A stretch of DNA of 64,000 nt from Hirsutella rhossiliensis (lineage: Eukaryota > Ascomycota > Sordariomycetes > Hypocreales > Ophiocordycipitaceae), in assembly GCF_020360975.1 (NCBI RefSeq), contig NW_025408668.1, forward strand, positions 6,386,001 to 6,450,000, written 5' to 3'. The translations under genes were made by a program, and so were the position numbers. Shown here piece after piece: positions 47,370 through 59,393 of the stretch (positions within the stretch are counted from its first letter, which is position 1; every line of letters starts with the position of its first letter). The notes beneath the pieces were generated by a model. It did not search any database, was not told the DNA's origin, and saw only the letters and a program-made list of their open reading frames with translations.

Positions 47370-48019
47370 AGAGATCCTACTAATATACCGTGCACTTAAT
47401 ACTTTAAGGCGAAGAAGATAAATTATTAGATAGCCGAAAATTCTTCGCGCTATAATAATTATATTACTAATAGTCGTCCCTATTATAATAGTATTTTAGT
47501 AGCCTCTTCTAATAAGTATCTTCTAATTCTTTCTATATATAGTAGCTAATATATTTCTTTTAGTAACTAAATTATTAGCGGAGTAGTATAGGCTATATTC
47601 TAAAGAAGAAAAAGCTAGGGAAGCCTTATTAAAGCTTTAGGCATAGCTTATAAACCTTTAGTCGTAAATATTTATCGCCGTTAATTATTTAGCTCGTATT
47701 TAAAAGATTCGGAATTATATAAAGGAAAAGAGTTCTAAGTTATTTCGTCGTAGTATCTAAGAAGTAGATACTAAGGATAGCGTTTTACCTACGCTTAATA
47801 CGTATAAGTATTAGGTAGTAAATAATTTATAATCGTTAAGCGTTCTTAATAAGGCGAATTAGTCCTCGTTTAGTATTAGCGAGGAGTTTATAGATCTTAG
47901 TCCTTTAATCCCTCTTAAACCTTCTAGTAAAATTATTAAAGTAAAGAGCTATAGTAGGTTAAGTACTTAAGTAGTTCCTAGGTATTTTCCTTTAGTCTAT
48001 ATCCCTTTTACTTAATAAG

Positions 48020-51000
48020 GTATTCTTATTACTAACCTTATTTTCTTATATTTAGTATTTATTCTACTTTATATTCTTAATTATTATTAACTTCGATTTT
48101 TTCCTATAGTTTAGCGTTTTATAGCGCTAGTTTTAATAATAAGATATAAAATATTAGGTATATCTAAATTATTATTAGTAGCGAAAGTTTATAGTTAACT
48201 TTTAAAATAGTTTTCTTAACCTTAAATAGTCTAAGTTTCTTAAAATCTAATTTATTACTTAGTTATTTTATTTTAATATTTTATCGTACGAGGTAAACTA
48301 TATCTCCCTCTTAAAAGATTAGTCCCTATAATCTTTTCTAATTATAGTAAGTAGATATTCGTTCTCTAATAAATTAAAGTTCTTATTATATTTCTTTATA
48401 AAATTTTTATAGCTAATCTACTTATAGTATTACTCGTTCCGCTTATAGTCTTTATTAAGTAACCTTAAATACTTCTAGGTTATATCTATAATTAGCGTAT
48501 ATTAGTAAGAGCTTAATTATTTCTATAACTAAGCTATTATAAGCTAGTTATACTATTAGTAGCTATTTAACTTAATCGTTTTATTCGTAGCTAATATAGT
48601 ATTATAAATATTATTTAAGCGTTTAGTTAAGTCGTTCTATTTATCTATTTATTTATAGGTAATAAGCTATACTAAGCTTATATTTCGTCCTTAATTATAT
48701 TATAAGAGCTTACTAAAACTTAGCTATAAATATACTTCCTCTATTAAAGATAATCTTATTTAGTAGTCTATAATTACTAATAATTATTTATAGGAATATA
48801 TATACTAGCTCTTTTATATTACTTACTTCTTTATATAGTAAGAAGTATCTATACTTCGTTAGTCTATTAGTAATAACGAATATACTATTATACTTAACGT
48901 TAGTTATAGGTTCTTTTAATAGTAGTAGCTTTATAATATAATTAAAAGCTATTAAATCCTATGGTTTCTCTAGTACTAGTAGCGGTTATAATTCTCTATA
49001 TAGCTTATATCGTTTAGCTTTACTTTATACGTAAAGTTTATATTTTTTAATAACTTATCGTACTACTTCCTTAAGCTGTAAGAAGTTATATTATCGTTTA
49101 ATCTATTTTATTATTCTTCGGATTCCTTAGTATCTATATATTAAATATATATATATATCTTATATAACTTTATCTCGTAATTTTAATAGTATCTAGTTTT
49201 TATTTTTATATATTAGAATTTCTAAATATTTTATATTATATCCTTTTAGTACTTTATATTCTTTTATTTATTTTAAGATCTTTTAGTATATCGAGTTATT
49301 AGGGTATACTTTAAATATTATATTTAGCTATCGTTACTAGTAGTTCCTATTTTCGTTGATTTCTAAGAGCTATCCTTTTACTATAGGTACTCCTATATTA
49401 TAGTTACTTCGTCGACTAAGGGTATTAGCTCGACCGTTTTCTATTCCTTTTCTATAGATTATTTTATAGTCGAATTCTAATAAGTATTCGGCCTATTAAA
49501 TCTATCGTCCGTTTAACTATTATATCGTTATAAAATATAAGATATTCTTATAGTCTATATAGACCTTAACTTTATATTTACTTTTAAGAAGGTAGTATCG
49601 AAATTCCTTAAAAGCTTAAATAATTATAAGGAATTCTTTATCGTAGATAAGGTAATTAAGTTCTACGCTATATAGCTTTTTTAAGTAGAATATAATTAGT
49701 CGTAGTCTTCCTTTATTATCTTTTTATCCGATTTATACTCTTAGAGTAAAGTCTAATATATTAGTTTTAAGTTCGATTTATTGTTTTAAATTAAAGGTAA
49801 TTAAGACTAGTTCTTACGTAATCGTAGTTTTAATATATTCGAAAGCTTTATTAGCTTTATTATCCTATATAAATTCTTTTTCCTTCTTTATTAAGTTATA
49901 TAGTAGTACTATAATCTTTCTAAAATCTTTAATAACTCGTTAGTAGTAATTTATAAATCCTAGGAAACTTTATATATCCTTAACGTTCTTTAGTATTAGC
50001 TATTCTTTAACTAAGTTAATCTTATCTTATTATATTTATATCTCTCTTAGCGAGATCGTATATTTAAGGAAGTCTACTTCTTATATATAAAACTTACTTT
50101 TCTTTAGTTTAACTAGTAACTTTATATTCTAAAGTACGCGGAGTACCTTATAAACGTATTCCTTATATTCTTCTAGGGTATCTAAGAAGATTAGGATATT
50201 ATCTAGGTATACTACTATAAAGATATCTAAGTATTTACGTAGGATATTATTAATTATCTATTAAAAGGTAGCTAGTATATTTTTAAGTCTAAATAGTATT
50301 ACTAGATATTTAAATAGTCCGAATTTCGTTTTAAAGGCTATTATCTATTTATATTTCTGTTTTATATATATTAAGTTATAGGCGCCTTTAAGGTTAAGGG
50401 CTATAAACTATTTTTTACTATATAGTCGATCTTATAGTTCTAATATAAGTAGTAATAGTATTTAGTCCTTTATTATAATATCGTTTAAGCGTCTATAGTT
50501 AATAACTAGTCGTAGCTTACTATTTTTCTTTAAAATAAATATAACTAGGTAGCTTACTTTAGATATTAACGTTTATATATATCCCTTTTATAGGTTCTTA
50601 TTAAGGTAGTCGTATAGCGTTTATAGTTACTTTTCGTTTAAGTTATAGATCTTATAGAACGTTAGCGTTATTCTATCCTTAAGATAAATTTCGTAGTCTT
50701 ATTAGCTATATTTAGGTAACCCTATCTTTAGTTCTTTCTTAAAGAGTTTATTATATTTTTAGTATTCTTAGGGGATATTCTTTATTCTATCTTATAGGCT
50801 TTATTCTTTCTTTTAAGAGCTAGTTTCTCTTAACTTAAGCTCTTTATTAATTTATTTAAGGTCTTTCCTTAAAGTAGTAATAACTCTTTAGATCTTTATA
50901 TTATATCCTTTATTTTATTTATATTAGATACTAGGTTATATAGCTATATTAGTTAGTATATAGGTCTTATTAGTTAATTTAATTATATTTACTAGTTTAG

Positions 51001-54000
51001 TTACTATTTTTATTTATATCGCTAAAGCTTATAATAATTTACTTAAATAGTTATCCCTTTTATCTTATTTAGTAGCTAAATTATTATAAAATTTTACTTT
51101 CTTTTAAATCTACTAGTCCTAGAAACTTATATCTTTATTTTAACGTAGCTAGCTAGTTTTCTAGTTAATTAATAAGTTGCTCTCCTATAGCTATAGAAGT
51201 CTTAATATAAGGTTATATTCTTTAATATCTATAATATCGAAGTTAACTTATTCGTTATAGCCCTAGATATTAATATTAAGGTAATTAATCTCTATATTAA
51301 TAATTCTATTATTATAGTTAAAGGCCTCTCCTTTAATATTCGTAAGTTTATATAGATCTTTCTTATATCTCTATATAAGTCGGTAACGATTAACGACTCT
51401 AAGTAAAACGTAATTACCTATCGCGCTATAGTCTAAAAGTATATATATATAATATCCCGCGATTTAGATATTTAATACTATTTAGTTACTATAGCTTACC
51501 GTTACTATATATAAGGTCCTTAGATCTTATTATATCGTACTAGTCTATAGCCCTTTTATAGATAGCGTACCTCGTTTTTTACTTAGGTCTTATTCGTCTT
51601 ATTTAGGTATTCTTCTTTAATTTATTATTAATATCGTTTCTTTATATTTTTATTACGTAGTATTATATTAAGGCTTAAGAGACTAATTTCTTATAGCTAA
51701 TCGAAGATTTCTTATTTCTTAACGCTATATTATTTATATTATACTACTTCGTAGTTAATTATATACTATACTTTATAATTCTATTCGTTTTTATACTAAA
51801 GGTTAAGTTTTCGTTTAGCGTCTTTTTATTTTTCGTATAGTATTTCTATATTAATTTTTCCTTAGTTAAATATAGCTTATAGCCTTTATATATATTACTA
51901 ATAATCTTTTAGTATACCGTTATATTATTTATACTATACTTATACTTTTTTATGTTTATAAACTCTATAGTTTAAGTATACGTATTCGTTATAATCTTCT
52001 TTATTATATTTAATTCGTTATATAAGTCTTTAAAAGATTAATAGTTTAGATACCTTAAAGCGAGTAGCGCTATACTATTCCTTTATTTTAGCGTATTTAT
52101 AGATTTTATATATCTCTAAAAGATATCTCGTTAATAAACTATAATTATCGCGGTATTTAAGTAGTATACTATAATTAGGTTCTAATAATATAACTTAGTC
52201 GTTTAGGTAGCGTTAATCGATTTTCTAGTAGTTTAGTTCTATACTTAAGTAGGGTTTTAAAAGTACTTATCCTTTAAACCTAACTAAGAAGGCGTTATAT
52301 TATACCTTTATTTAAAAGTATATTATATAATCTAGGTAAACGTATAATATCTATAAAATATACTTATAGTGCTTATAGGTAAGTAGTATTTATAGATCGT
52401 TTTTAAATTCTCCTTATAATTACTATTCTTATTATAGAGCTATAAAGGTATCGACTATAGTAATAGCTATAGTATAGTCTCCTTTATATAGTGCTAGTTA
52501 ATACTAAATTAATATAGCTTATTAGTTTTCTATAAGAATTTAAGGTATTTATTAGGTTTTAATTATAAGTATTTCTTTAAATTCTTTAAAGTATAGAGCG
52601 TATTCTCTAATCGTAGTATTTTCCCTTAGTAGTAAGGGTAGTAGTATAAGTTCGTTCTCGTCTTCTATTTCTCTAGGTATTTCTTATTCTTTAGAGCTTA
52701 TATTATCGATACTTCGTTATTCCTCTTTAGGTTACTATCTAAGTTTTATAAGTATAAGGGCTACGTTTATATCTTCTTTATTATATTATTTATAGACTAC
52801 CTATTATTATTATCGATTTTTATTTTATATATCTTCCTAGAATCGTTTACCGTTCTTCTTAATCTAGTTTTAAGAGACTCCTTTAAGATAAGGGTATTCT
52901 AGTTCTATAAATTTAACTTATTTTTATATTTTAGGATCCCTTTATTATATTATTATAAGGGTCTTCTTTAGTAGTTTTAGGAACTATCTAGTACCGTTCT
53001 TATCGCTTAAGTATACTATATATTCGTCGTCGTAGTATATAGTCTAACTAAGGAGTTTATACTTTAGTTCCTATCTATTAATAGTATTTAGGTATTTCTT
53101 ACCTTCTAAGGCTAGTACTTAATAGGTTTTCTTCCCCTTATAAGGTTATCTATATTCCTTAGAGTAATATCTAAGTTTCCTATAGTTAAAATACTTTCCT
53201 TTGCCTTTCTATATTATACTTAAATCTATTAGTCTAAGATTTATTATATATACCTAAGCTATTTATATTTCGCGCTTTTTCTTATAGTTAGCGCGTCGGC
53301 TAAAGTTATTTCTATAAGAAGGGTTCTAGTTTCCTCTTCCTTATTTCTTTTCTTAGCGTCGCGTATACTATCTATCGTCGATTCGTACTACTATAGCGAT
53401 ATAGTTTAAGAGGCCGTTAGGTCGATCTTCCTTATAAAGTTCGTCCTTAACTTCTTCCCTAAGTCCGTCGTAGAATCGCGATATAAGGGGTTCGTCGTCC
53501 TATTTAAGTTTTAAGGTAACTTAATAGAATTTAGTAGTATAGTCCGATACTAAGGTCCTTTATCGGAGTTCTCGAAGTTTCTATTTAGCTTCTTATTCTT
53601 TATCGGTTATTTTAAATACCTTAGTAATAGCTTCTTTAAATCCTTAGAAACTAGCAAAGACTTTATCCGTTTTACTATTTCGTTATACTAGTTAGTTATT
53701 AAGATAGTCCCTTATAATAGGTCTAAACTAAGTAAGTGCCGTTTTAGATAAATAATTTCCTATATAGAGTACCTTTTTAACTAGGTTCGAAAGTTTCGTT
53801 AAGTAAAACCGGTAGTAGGCCTTAAGTTAGGTAAGAAAGTCTTAAAGAGTACTATAAGTACCGTTAAATAGTCCTAGCTATTTTAGTTTAACTACTTCTC
53901 TAAGGTCCTTAACTTATCCGTTACTTCCTCCGTTCCTAAGTAACTATACCTCTTATTAAAGGGTAATAATCTCGCGTATTATATCCTAAGGTAATATAGT

Positions 54001-54090
54001 AGCTCTAGAGTTAGTTAATCTAGCTTACTATATAGGTATATTAATAGTTACGATATTGCTTAGAGTAACGCGGTATTATACTAAATAAGA
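48020..54090 (-). pseudogene. Gypsy-B3 gag-pol, RIP-inactivated
   Basis: Reverse-oriented counterpart of the B1/B2 gag-pol. The chromodomain is around 48000-48110, integrase about 48480-49160, RNase H about 49380-49830, RT about 50160-50530 with the YLDN box near 50195, protease near 51430 and gag zinc knuckle near 53180. All frames carry RIP stops. Confidence 0.88.
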
Positions 54091-54100
54091 GCTTTTAACG

Positions 54101-54550
54101 TATAACGACTAGTATTATTCCTAAGGGATAAACCTATCGAGGGGTTTATATTAGTAGATATAATAAGGCGTGGTCTAAGCAATAGTAAGTATATTACGTT
54201 AGTAATAAGTTAGAGGTCGTAGACCGTAGACTATAACTAAGTAATTAGAATTAAAGATAGAATCGTAATAAAGATCTATATTAAAAGCTAGAGAGCTATC
54301 TATCTAAAGGAGTAAAAGTAGGTAGCTATATATACCTATAGAGACTATCCTTAGATTATAGGCCTAGCTATAATCCCTAACGTCGGATCGCATAGAGCGT
54401 AGTAATCTTATTAATCTTAGATTACTTAGATCTCTACGATCCCCTTAATCCTATATCTATTAGATAGTCGTGCCGACTATTTATCTATTAGACCGTATTA
54501 CGTGCTTAACGCGGTCGACCGTTAGCGGCCTAGTAGCCGTGGTCGTAATA
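54101..54550 (-). repeat. Gypsy-B3 5' LTR
   Basis: 450 bp, plus-strand start TATAACGAC and end GTCGTAATA. Keeps several CpG- and TpG-containing sites that are lost in the 3' LTR. Confidence 0.93.
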
Positions 54551-55087
54551 ATAGACTTACTTATTCTATCTACTACTCTTAGGGAAATCCTTTGTCTTTT
54601 ATAGACTATTGCTCGCTTACTAATAGACTAATTTATTAGCTTTCTAGTATATTCTATAGTACTTAAAAGGCTCTATCTATAGTATATCTTCCTAGCTTAG
54701 TAGGTGGTCTAATTATAACGTAATAGTTAACGTAAGACTATAGGTTCTAGTATAAGTAGTAGATTTAACTAGAATATTCTATGCCCGACCTATTCTCGTA
54801 TCGCGGATATCTTTAAAACCGCCAAGCTAAAATAGGTAATAGGGTATCCGATCTACTTATAACTAGCTTATATATTTTATATATATTTTATTTTATTAGG
54901 ATAGGCTTATCTTAACCCGCTTTTCTTAAAGGAAGGTATAGATATTTAGTAGAGGTCTTTATCTTTAAGGGTTATTCCCTTAGACTATATTATAGAGCCT
55001 CTTTTTACTAGCTTATTCTATAGAGCCTCCCTATACTTATTATTTCTTTATAATAGTAAAATAGGAATATAAAGGTATATTCTTATA

Positions 55088-55347
55088 ATAACTATAATAT
55101 TTCCTTTATTATAATATAGTATAAGACTCTAGCCCTTATTTATTATATTATAGACTACGCGACTAAGGTAAAGGACTTAGTATAGAAGTATATAGCGGCC
55201 GCGGCCGAGCTACTAGCCGCCTTAATAGGTAACGGTATAGCTAATAGAGGGCGGGGTAGCGGTAGAGACGCTACTACTAATAACCCCGTTAAGGGGAATA
55301 GGACGCGATAGTTCTTAATAAGAGTAGCGAACTAGGTATTTATAAAG
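55088..55347 (+). pseudogene. Helitron-like Rep/helicase gene, fragment 3
   Basis: Lies between solo LTRs X1 and X2. Readable text includes YATKVKDLVQKYIAAAAELL near 55155-55215 and REGGSGRDATTNNPVKGNRT, then FLIRVANQVFIK up to X2. In relatives this joins the Rep region to the helicase. The frame continues in fragment 4 with YPLL after X2 and one TSD are removed. Confidence 0.72.
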
Positions 55348-56045
55348 TGTAAGAAGGTATAAGCAATAAGCGCAGAATCGGGTAATCGATAACGTAAGCG
55401 GAAAGATCGGTCGAAGGAGTATAGGGTAGGATTTCGTCCGGAATTTATAACGAGCATATAAGGGGCTGAATAATATATTGAAAGAATAGCGTTGCAAAAG
55501 ATGCTTGCGAACTTGCTTATTCTATCTACTACTCCCAGGGAAATCCTTCGTCTTTTATAGACCATTGCTCGCCCACTAGTAGACTAATTAGTCAGCTTTC
55601 TAGCACATTCTATAGTGCTTGAAAAGCTCTATCTATAGTATATCTTCCTAACTTAGTAGGTGGTCTGATTGTGGCGTGATGGTTGACGTAAGACTATGGG
55701 TTCTAGCATGAGTAGTGGATTTAACTAGAATGTTCTATGCCCTACCTATTCTCGTATCGCGGATATCTTCGGAACCGCTAGGCCAAAATAGGCAATAGGG
55801 TATCCGTTCTGCTCGTAATTGACTTATGCATTTTATGCATATTTTTGGTTTGTAAGGATAGGCTTATCCTGACCCGCTTTTCCTAGAGGAAGGTATAGTT
55901 GTCTAGTAAAGGTCTTTGTCTTTTAAGGGTTATTCCCTTAGACTGTATTATAGAGCCTCTTTTTACTAGCTTATTCTATAAAGCCTCCCTATGCCTGTTA
56001 TTTCTTTATAACAGTAAAATAGGAATATAAGGGTATATTCTTATA
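55348..56045 (+). repeat. Solo LTR X2 (698 bp), lightly RIP-mutated
   Basis: It begins TGTAAGAAGG and ends TTCTTATA, with target duplication TAAAG at 55343-55347 and 56046-56050. It is the second copy of the LTR family represented by X1 and keeps many more CpA/TpG. No internal domains are attached and the parent element is not in the window. Confidence 0.93.
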
Positions 56046-59000
56046 TAAAGTATCCGCTATTATAGGTCGAGGTTATCGCTTATCTTCTTATATATCCGGC
56101 TAAGTTTACTAATAGTAGCGCTTAGGTATACCTAAATATATCTCTATTATACTAGGAAGTCTTTTAGCGATACCAGTATCTTTAAAAAGTAAGTAGCGCT
56201 ATAGCTATAGATAATACCTTAGATAAGTTAGTCGTTATTAAAAAAGTAAGCCTAAGAATCTCCTATATTAAGGCGTACTAGTACTAGGGAGAGCTACTAA
56301 AAGGCCTATACCTATATAATTATATATCGATTATTAGGCTAAAATATATTAGTAACGATAAGAGCTAAGCGGCTTAGGGGGAGGTGTCTTTTAAAGATAG
56401 ATAAGCGCTAGGAAGACGCTAGGTTTAGGTGCTTAGGCGGCTAGGTAAGCACGCTGCTATCTACCTTAATAGCTACCTAAGTAAGGACTTTACCTATAAT
56501 AACGATAAGTTATACTACTAAAGGTATATATAGTAACTACTCTACTAGTAAGCATTATTAAAGAGGCTAACTTAACCTCTTAAAGGGCAGCCGTATAGTA
56601 TCTTACGCTATTTATACTATAGGAGTCCTTCCTAAGTAAAGGAATAAGCGAGATTAATAGTATTTAAGCGTAGGCGTAGGACGCGCTAGCCCTAAGGATA
56701 TTATATCTCGTTAATAACGTATAGCTACTTCGACGATTAGCTAAAGATATAAATCGTAACGCTAAGTAATAGGCAGCCTTATCTAGCGATAGCGACCCTA
56801 TAGCTATATACGTTAAGGAGGGCGGGATAAGCGAGGCAGGCGTAGGATCTATAGTAACGTATTAGTCTAATAATATCGGCGATATAACGCAGCTAATCGA
56901 CGTTATCCGAGGTATAGTAGGTATAAATTAAGTAATAGCTAAGTCGCTAGAGCTTATAGTAATAATATAATAGCTTTATTAGTTTTAGTAATTAGCGCTA
57001 CGCTCGATAGCTAAGCTCGAGGCTACTATAACGACCGAATAAAGGGAGAGGCGGATAAGCATACTAAGGTAGATATTTTCCAGGGCCGTACTACTACTAT
57101 AAGATTAGGTTAAGGCTATTAAGTCGTAGTAAGTAAGTGCCTTAAGGGATAGAGAGAGGATAATCTAGGGTATATAAAGTATACCTATAGCCTAGGAAAG
57201 CGACCGCCGCGCTATATTATAGAGAGTAATAACTAGCTTTAAGGAGGATAAGATCGAAATAATAATAGCCGACTCTAAGGAGACGGCTAGCGACTCTAAC
57301 GCGGGAATATATATCTAGTTCGGCCTATTAACCTCTTTTATTATAGCTAGTAAGGAGTTAGTAATATAGCTAACGCTAAATAGAAAGTAGTTAATTATAT
57401 TCCTATTAATATACCGCTAGCTTAATTTAATATAATAAACTAATAGAGGCGATACCGGCTAGCTATACTAGTTTATTAGCGGCGAGAGGGGGAGCGGTAA
57501 GTCGCGAATTATTAAGGTACTTATTAAGTTATTTAGTAAGAGGAGCCTTTTAAATCGTCTATTAATTATAGCTACGTTAGGGACTACTATAGCGCGGATT
57601 AACGGTATTACGATCTACTCCGCCTATAGGTTTACTAAGGACTAAGAGCTAGGCGCGAATATAGCTAAGGACCTTAATAAGGTACGACTACTAAAGTAGG
57701 CGGAGCGGTTTATTTATAGCTAGTCTTAGATAGACCTATAGGAGAAGGACGTACTTATTATTAACGAGGTAAGTATACTTAAGAGCGCGGACGCTATACG
57801 CTATAAATAAGTAGCTCTACCGACTTTACGGATTACGGTAAGACTTTAGGGGGATCCTTATCGTCCTCTTTTATAGGGACTTTTAGTAGTTCTAGCCGGT
57901 CTAAGAGAGGTCGATCGTCCTACTAAGTACGGCTACCTCGTAGGACGTAGATAACTCGTTTAAGGCCGAGTAGCGGTACTAGGACGATAAAGCGTATATA
58001 CTATAAAAGAGATTTACGACGGTGGTTATATTAAACGAGTAAATACGCGCCGCCGGCGATCTAGAATTATAGGGGCTACTAAGGCGGATCCGTCTAGGTA
58101 TATAGGACCGCATAGATCTAGACCTCCTTAACTTAAGGTACTACCGGGAGGGTAGGTAGATCCCTTAAGAGACGGGCATTACCGTAGTAACGCCGCTAAA
58201 TAGGAGCCGGTAGAACCTAAATATAGAGGCGAGCTTAGCGTTTTAGATTTAATAGCGGTCGATAATATATATCTTTATCTCCGAGCATAAGTAGAAGGAT
58301 AGCCTACCGACTAAGGAAGAAGCGATATAATACTTAACTAAGGCGACGATAGCGCGATCCCGGTACCGGCTATCTTTATATTCGTGCCTAGGATACCGGC
58401 CGTCGTAAACTATAATACCTATTAGGCTAAAGCTAGTAAACGGCGCCAGCTACTCGGCGGTAGAGGTTATCGTCGATAAGGTATACCTAGGGCATCGGAT
58501 CTCGGCCGATATAACGATCTACTTCGGGCCGCCGGCGGGGATAATTCTAGTATCGGCGACGATAAAGGACCTCCGCTTAGTAGGGATGCCGCCGGGCACG
58601 ATCCTATTAACGCCGATAAGCGTTAGGATATATTGCTAACGAAAGCGACCGTGGTAGTAGAACGACGTTAGCCGGAAGGGTTTACCGTGCGCAGCAGCTT
58701 TCGCGTGCATAGATTATAAGGTATAGGGCAGAACGCTAGATCACGTGGCCCTTAAGCTGCGAGGGACACGGACGATAAAGGTCGATAGAAGGGTCGTGCC
58801 CGCGCAATGTGATCCGTATAGCTTATACGTGCAGCTATCGCGCTGCCGAACGCTAGATAGCATCATGCTCGTGTCTAAGGTGCGGGAGAGAGACTTAGTG
58901 GGCAACCGGGTCCCCGAGGAGATAACTGCCGCGCAGGCCAGGCTCGAGGTATTGAGCAAGAGGACTGTCGAGGAGACGTTGCGCTGGCTCGATGGCGATG

Positions 59001-59083
59001 CGGGGGAGTCGAGGTCACGGGCAAGAGGGGGGCAGCAGCGACCAATGACAAGGGGCCTTATGAAAGGCGGGGGGAGGAGCTGA
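56046..59083 (+). pseudogene. Helitron-like Rep/helicase gene, fragment 4 (Pif1-type helicase)
   Basis: Starts with YPLL-VEVIAYLLIYPAKFTNSSA right after X2. The Walker A motif GERGSGKS is at 57481-57504. Walker B reads LIINEVSIL near 57750-57780, with the catalytic Asp changed to Asn by RIP. The C-terminal 113 codons (58745-59083) are open and unmutated: TRTIKVDRRVV, LYVQLSRCRTLDSIMLVS with the motif VI arginine, and RERDLVGNRVPEEI. Pif1-family helicases unwind DNA; in Helitrons the domain follows a rolling-circle Rep nuclease. RIP stops abruptly near 58690, inside the gene. No Helitron 3' hairpin with CTRR end was identified, so a Helitron-derived host helicase remains possible. Confidence 0.85.
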
Positions 59084-59393
59084 GGGACCAGAGGCACGTA
59101 GAAAAGTCCTTTCGTTCCTCAAGGCAAACGGAGTATAAAGACCCCGGAGGGCGCTCGCCTCTTTCTTGAACCCTGGGCTGGTTCAACTCTTTCCATGACG
59201 AAGCTGTCGGCTCCCAACACTAGCGGAGCGGGAAATTTCAGGTAGAGCTGATTTTCTTTTTGTGTACTCACTCTAGACAGGCCTCCTTCCTCCGACGGCC
59301 ACACTTTACCGGTCGAGAGACGCGCTACGTCTTCATCTGTGCTGGGCACAGTCTTGCCATTTTCACTGCACCCAGCGACCGAGCAGAGCTGGC

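Larger units (their letters stand above)
40960..48020 (+). pseudogene. Antisense six-Cys ORF of Gypsy-B3, interrupted by Copia
   Basis: The ORF is on the plus strand, opposite to the B3 gag-pol. It starts near 40967 (ATA for ATG) with KIRSRKASKRATLTEYIDLS, is cut at 41048 by Copia, and resumes at 47375. There PCT-YFKAKKINY-IAENSSRYNNY repeats the B2 pattern (dashes mark TAA/TAG) with spacing 2, 7, 8, 2, 6. RIP is slightly lighter than in B2, so the frame is easier to follow. It is the third copy of this module in the window. Confidence 0.62.
40374..54550 (-). mobile_element. Chromovirus copy Gypsy-B3, split by a Copia element
   Basis: LTRs are 40374-40823 and 54101-54550 (450 bp each) and the target duplication ATAGA is at 40369-40373 and 54551-54555. 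Subtracting the Copia insertion and its duplication leaves 7851 bp, practically the size of B2. Orientation is minus. Confidence 0.95.
40210..55087 (+). repeat. Solo LTR X1, split by Gypsy-B3
   Basis: Two pieces, 40210-40373 and 54556-55087, together about 696 bp, match the intact LTR at 55348-56045 end to end. It begins TATAAAAAGG and ends TTCTTATA, RIP forms of TGTAAGAAGG/TTCTTACA. The target duplication ATAAC is at 40205-40209 and 55088-55092. No internal region is present, so it is a solo LTR from recombination, later hit by Gypsy-B3. It is fully RIP-mutated. Confidence 0.92.
7580..58690. other. AT-rich block saturated by RIP (CpA to TpA)
   Basis: CpA and TpG are almost absent and TpA dominates, while CpG, CpC and CpT remain. 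By eye I find no CpA or TpG between about 8101 and 8880. Recognisable proteins in the block are interrupted by TAA and TAG where Gln or Trp codons are expected, Cys is replaced by Tyr, and Met starts have become ATA. This is the signature of RIP known from Neurospora and other Pezizomycotina. RIP load varies: the 3' half of the GH16 gene, the end of Gypsy-B1, the Copia element and solo LTR X2 keep more CpA/TpG. Confidence 0.93.

Noticed and set aside
30467..54550. Closely spaced direct repeats that could look like a CRISPR-like or satellite array
   Set aside because: Fully explained by LTR pairs of Gypsy-B2, Gypsy-B3 and Copia with matching TSDs.
55315..55565. Two short minus-strand ORFs over solo LTR X2
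   Set aside because: They fall within the LTR and adjacent helicase fragment on the wrong strand, with no domain.
58741..59097. 118-codon minus-strand ORF opposite the helicase C-terminus
   Set aside because: The plus-strand frame encodes helicase motif VI and continues the helicase relic; the minus frame is a shadow.
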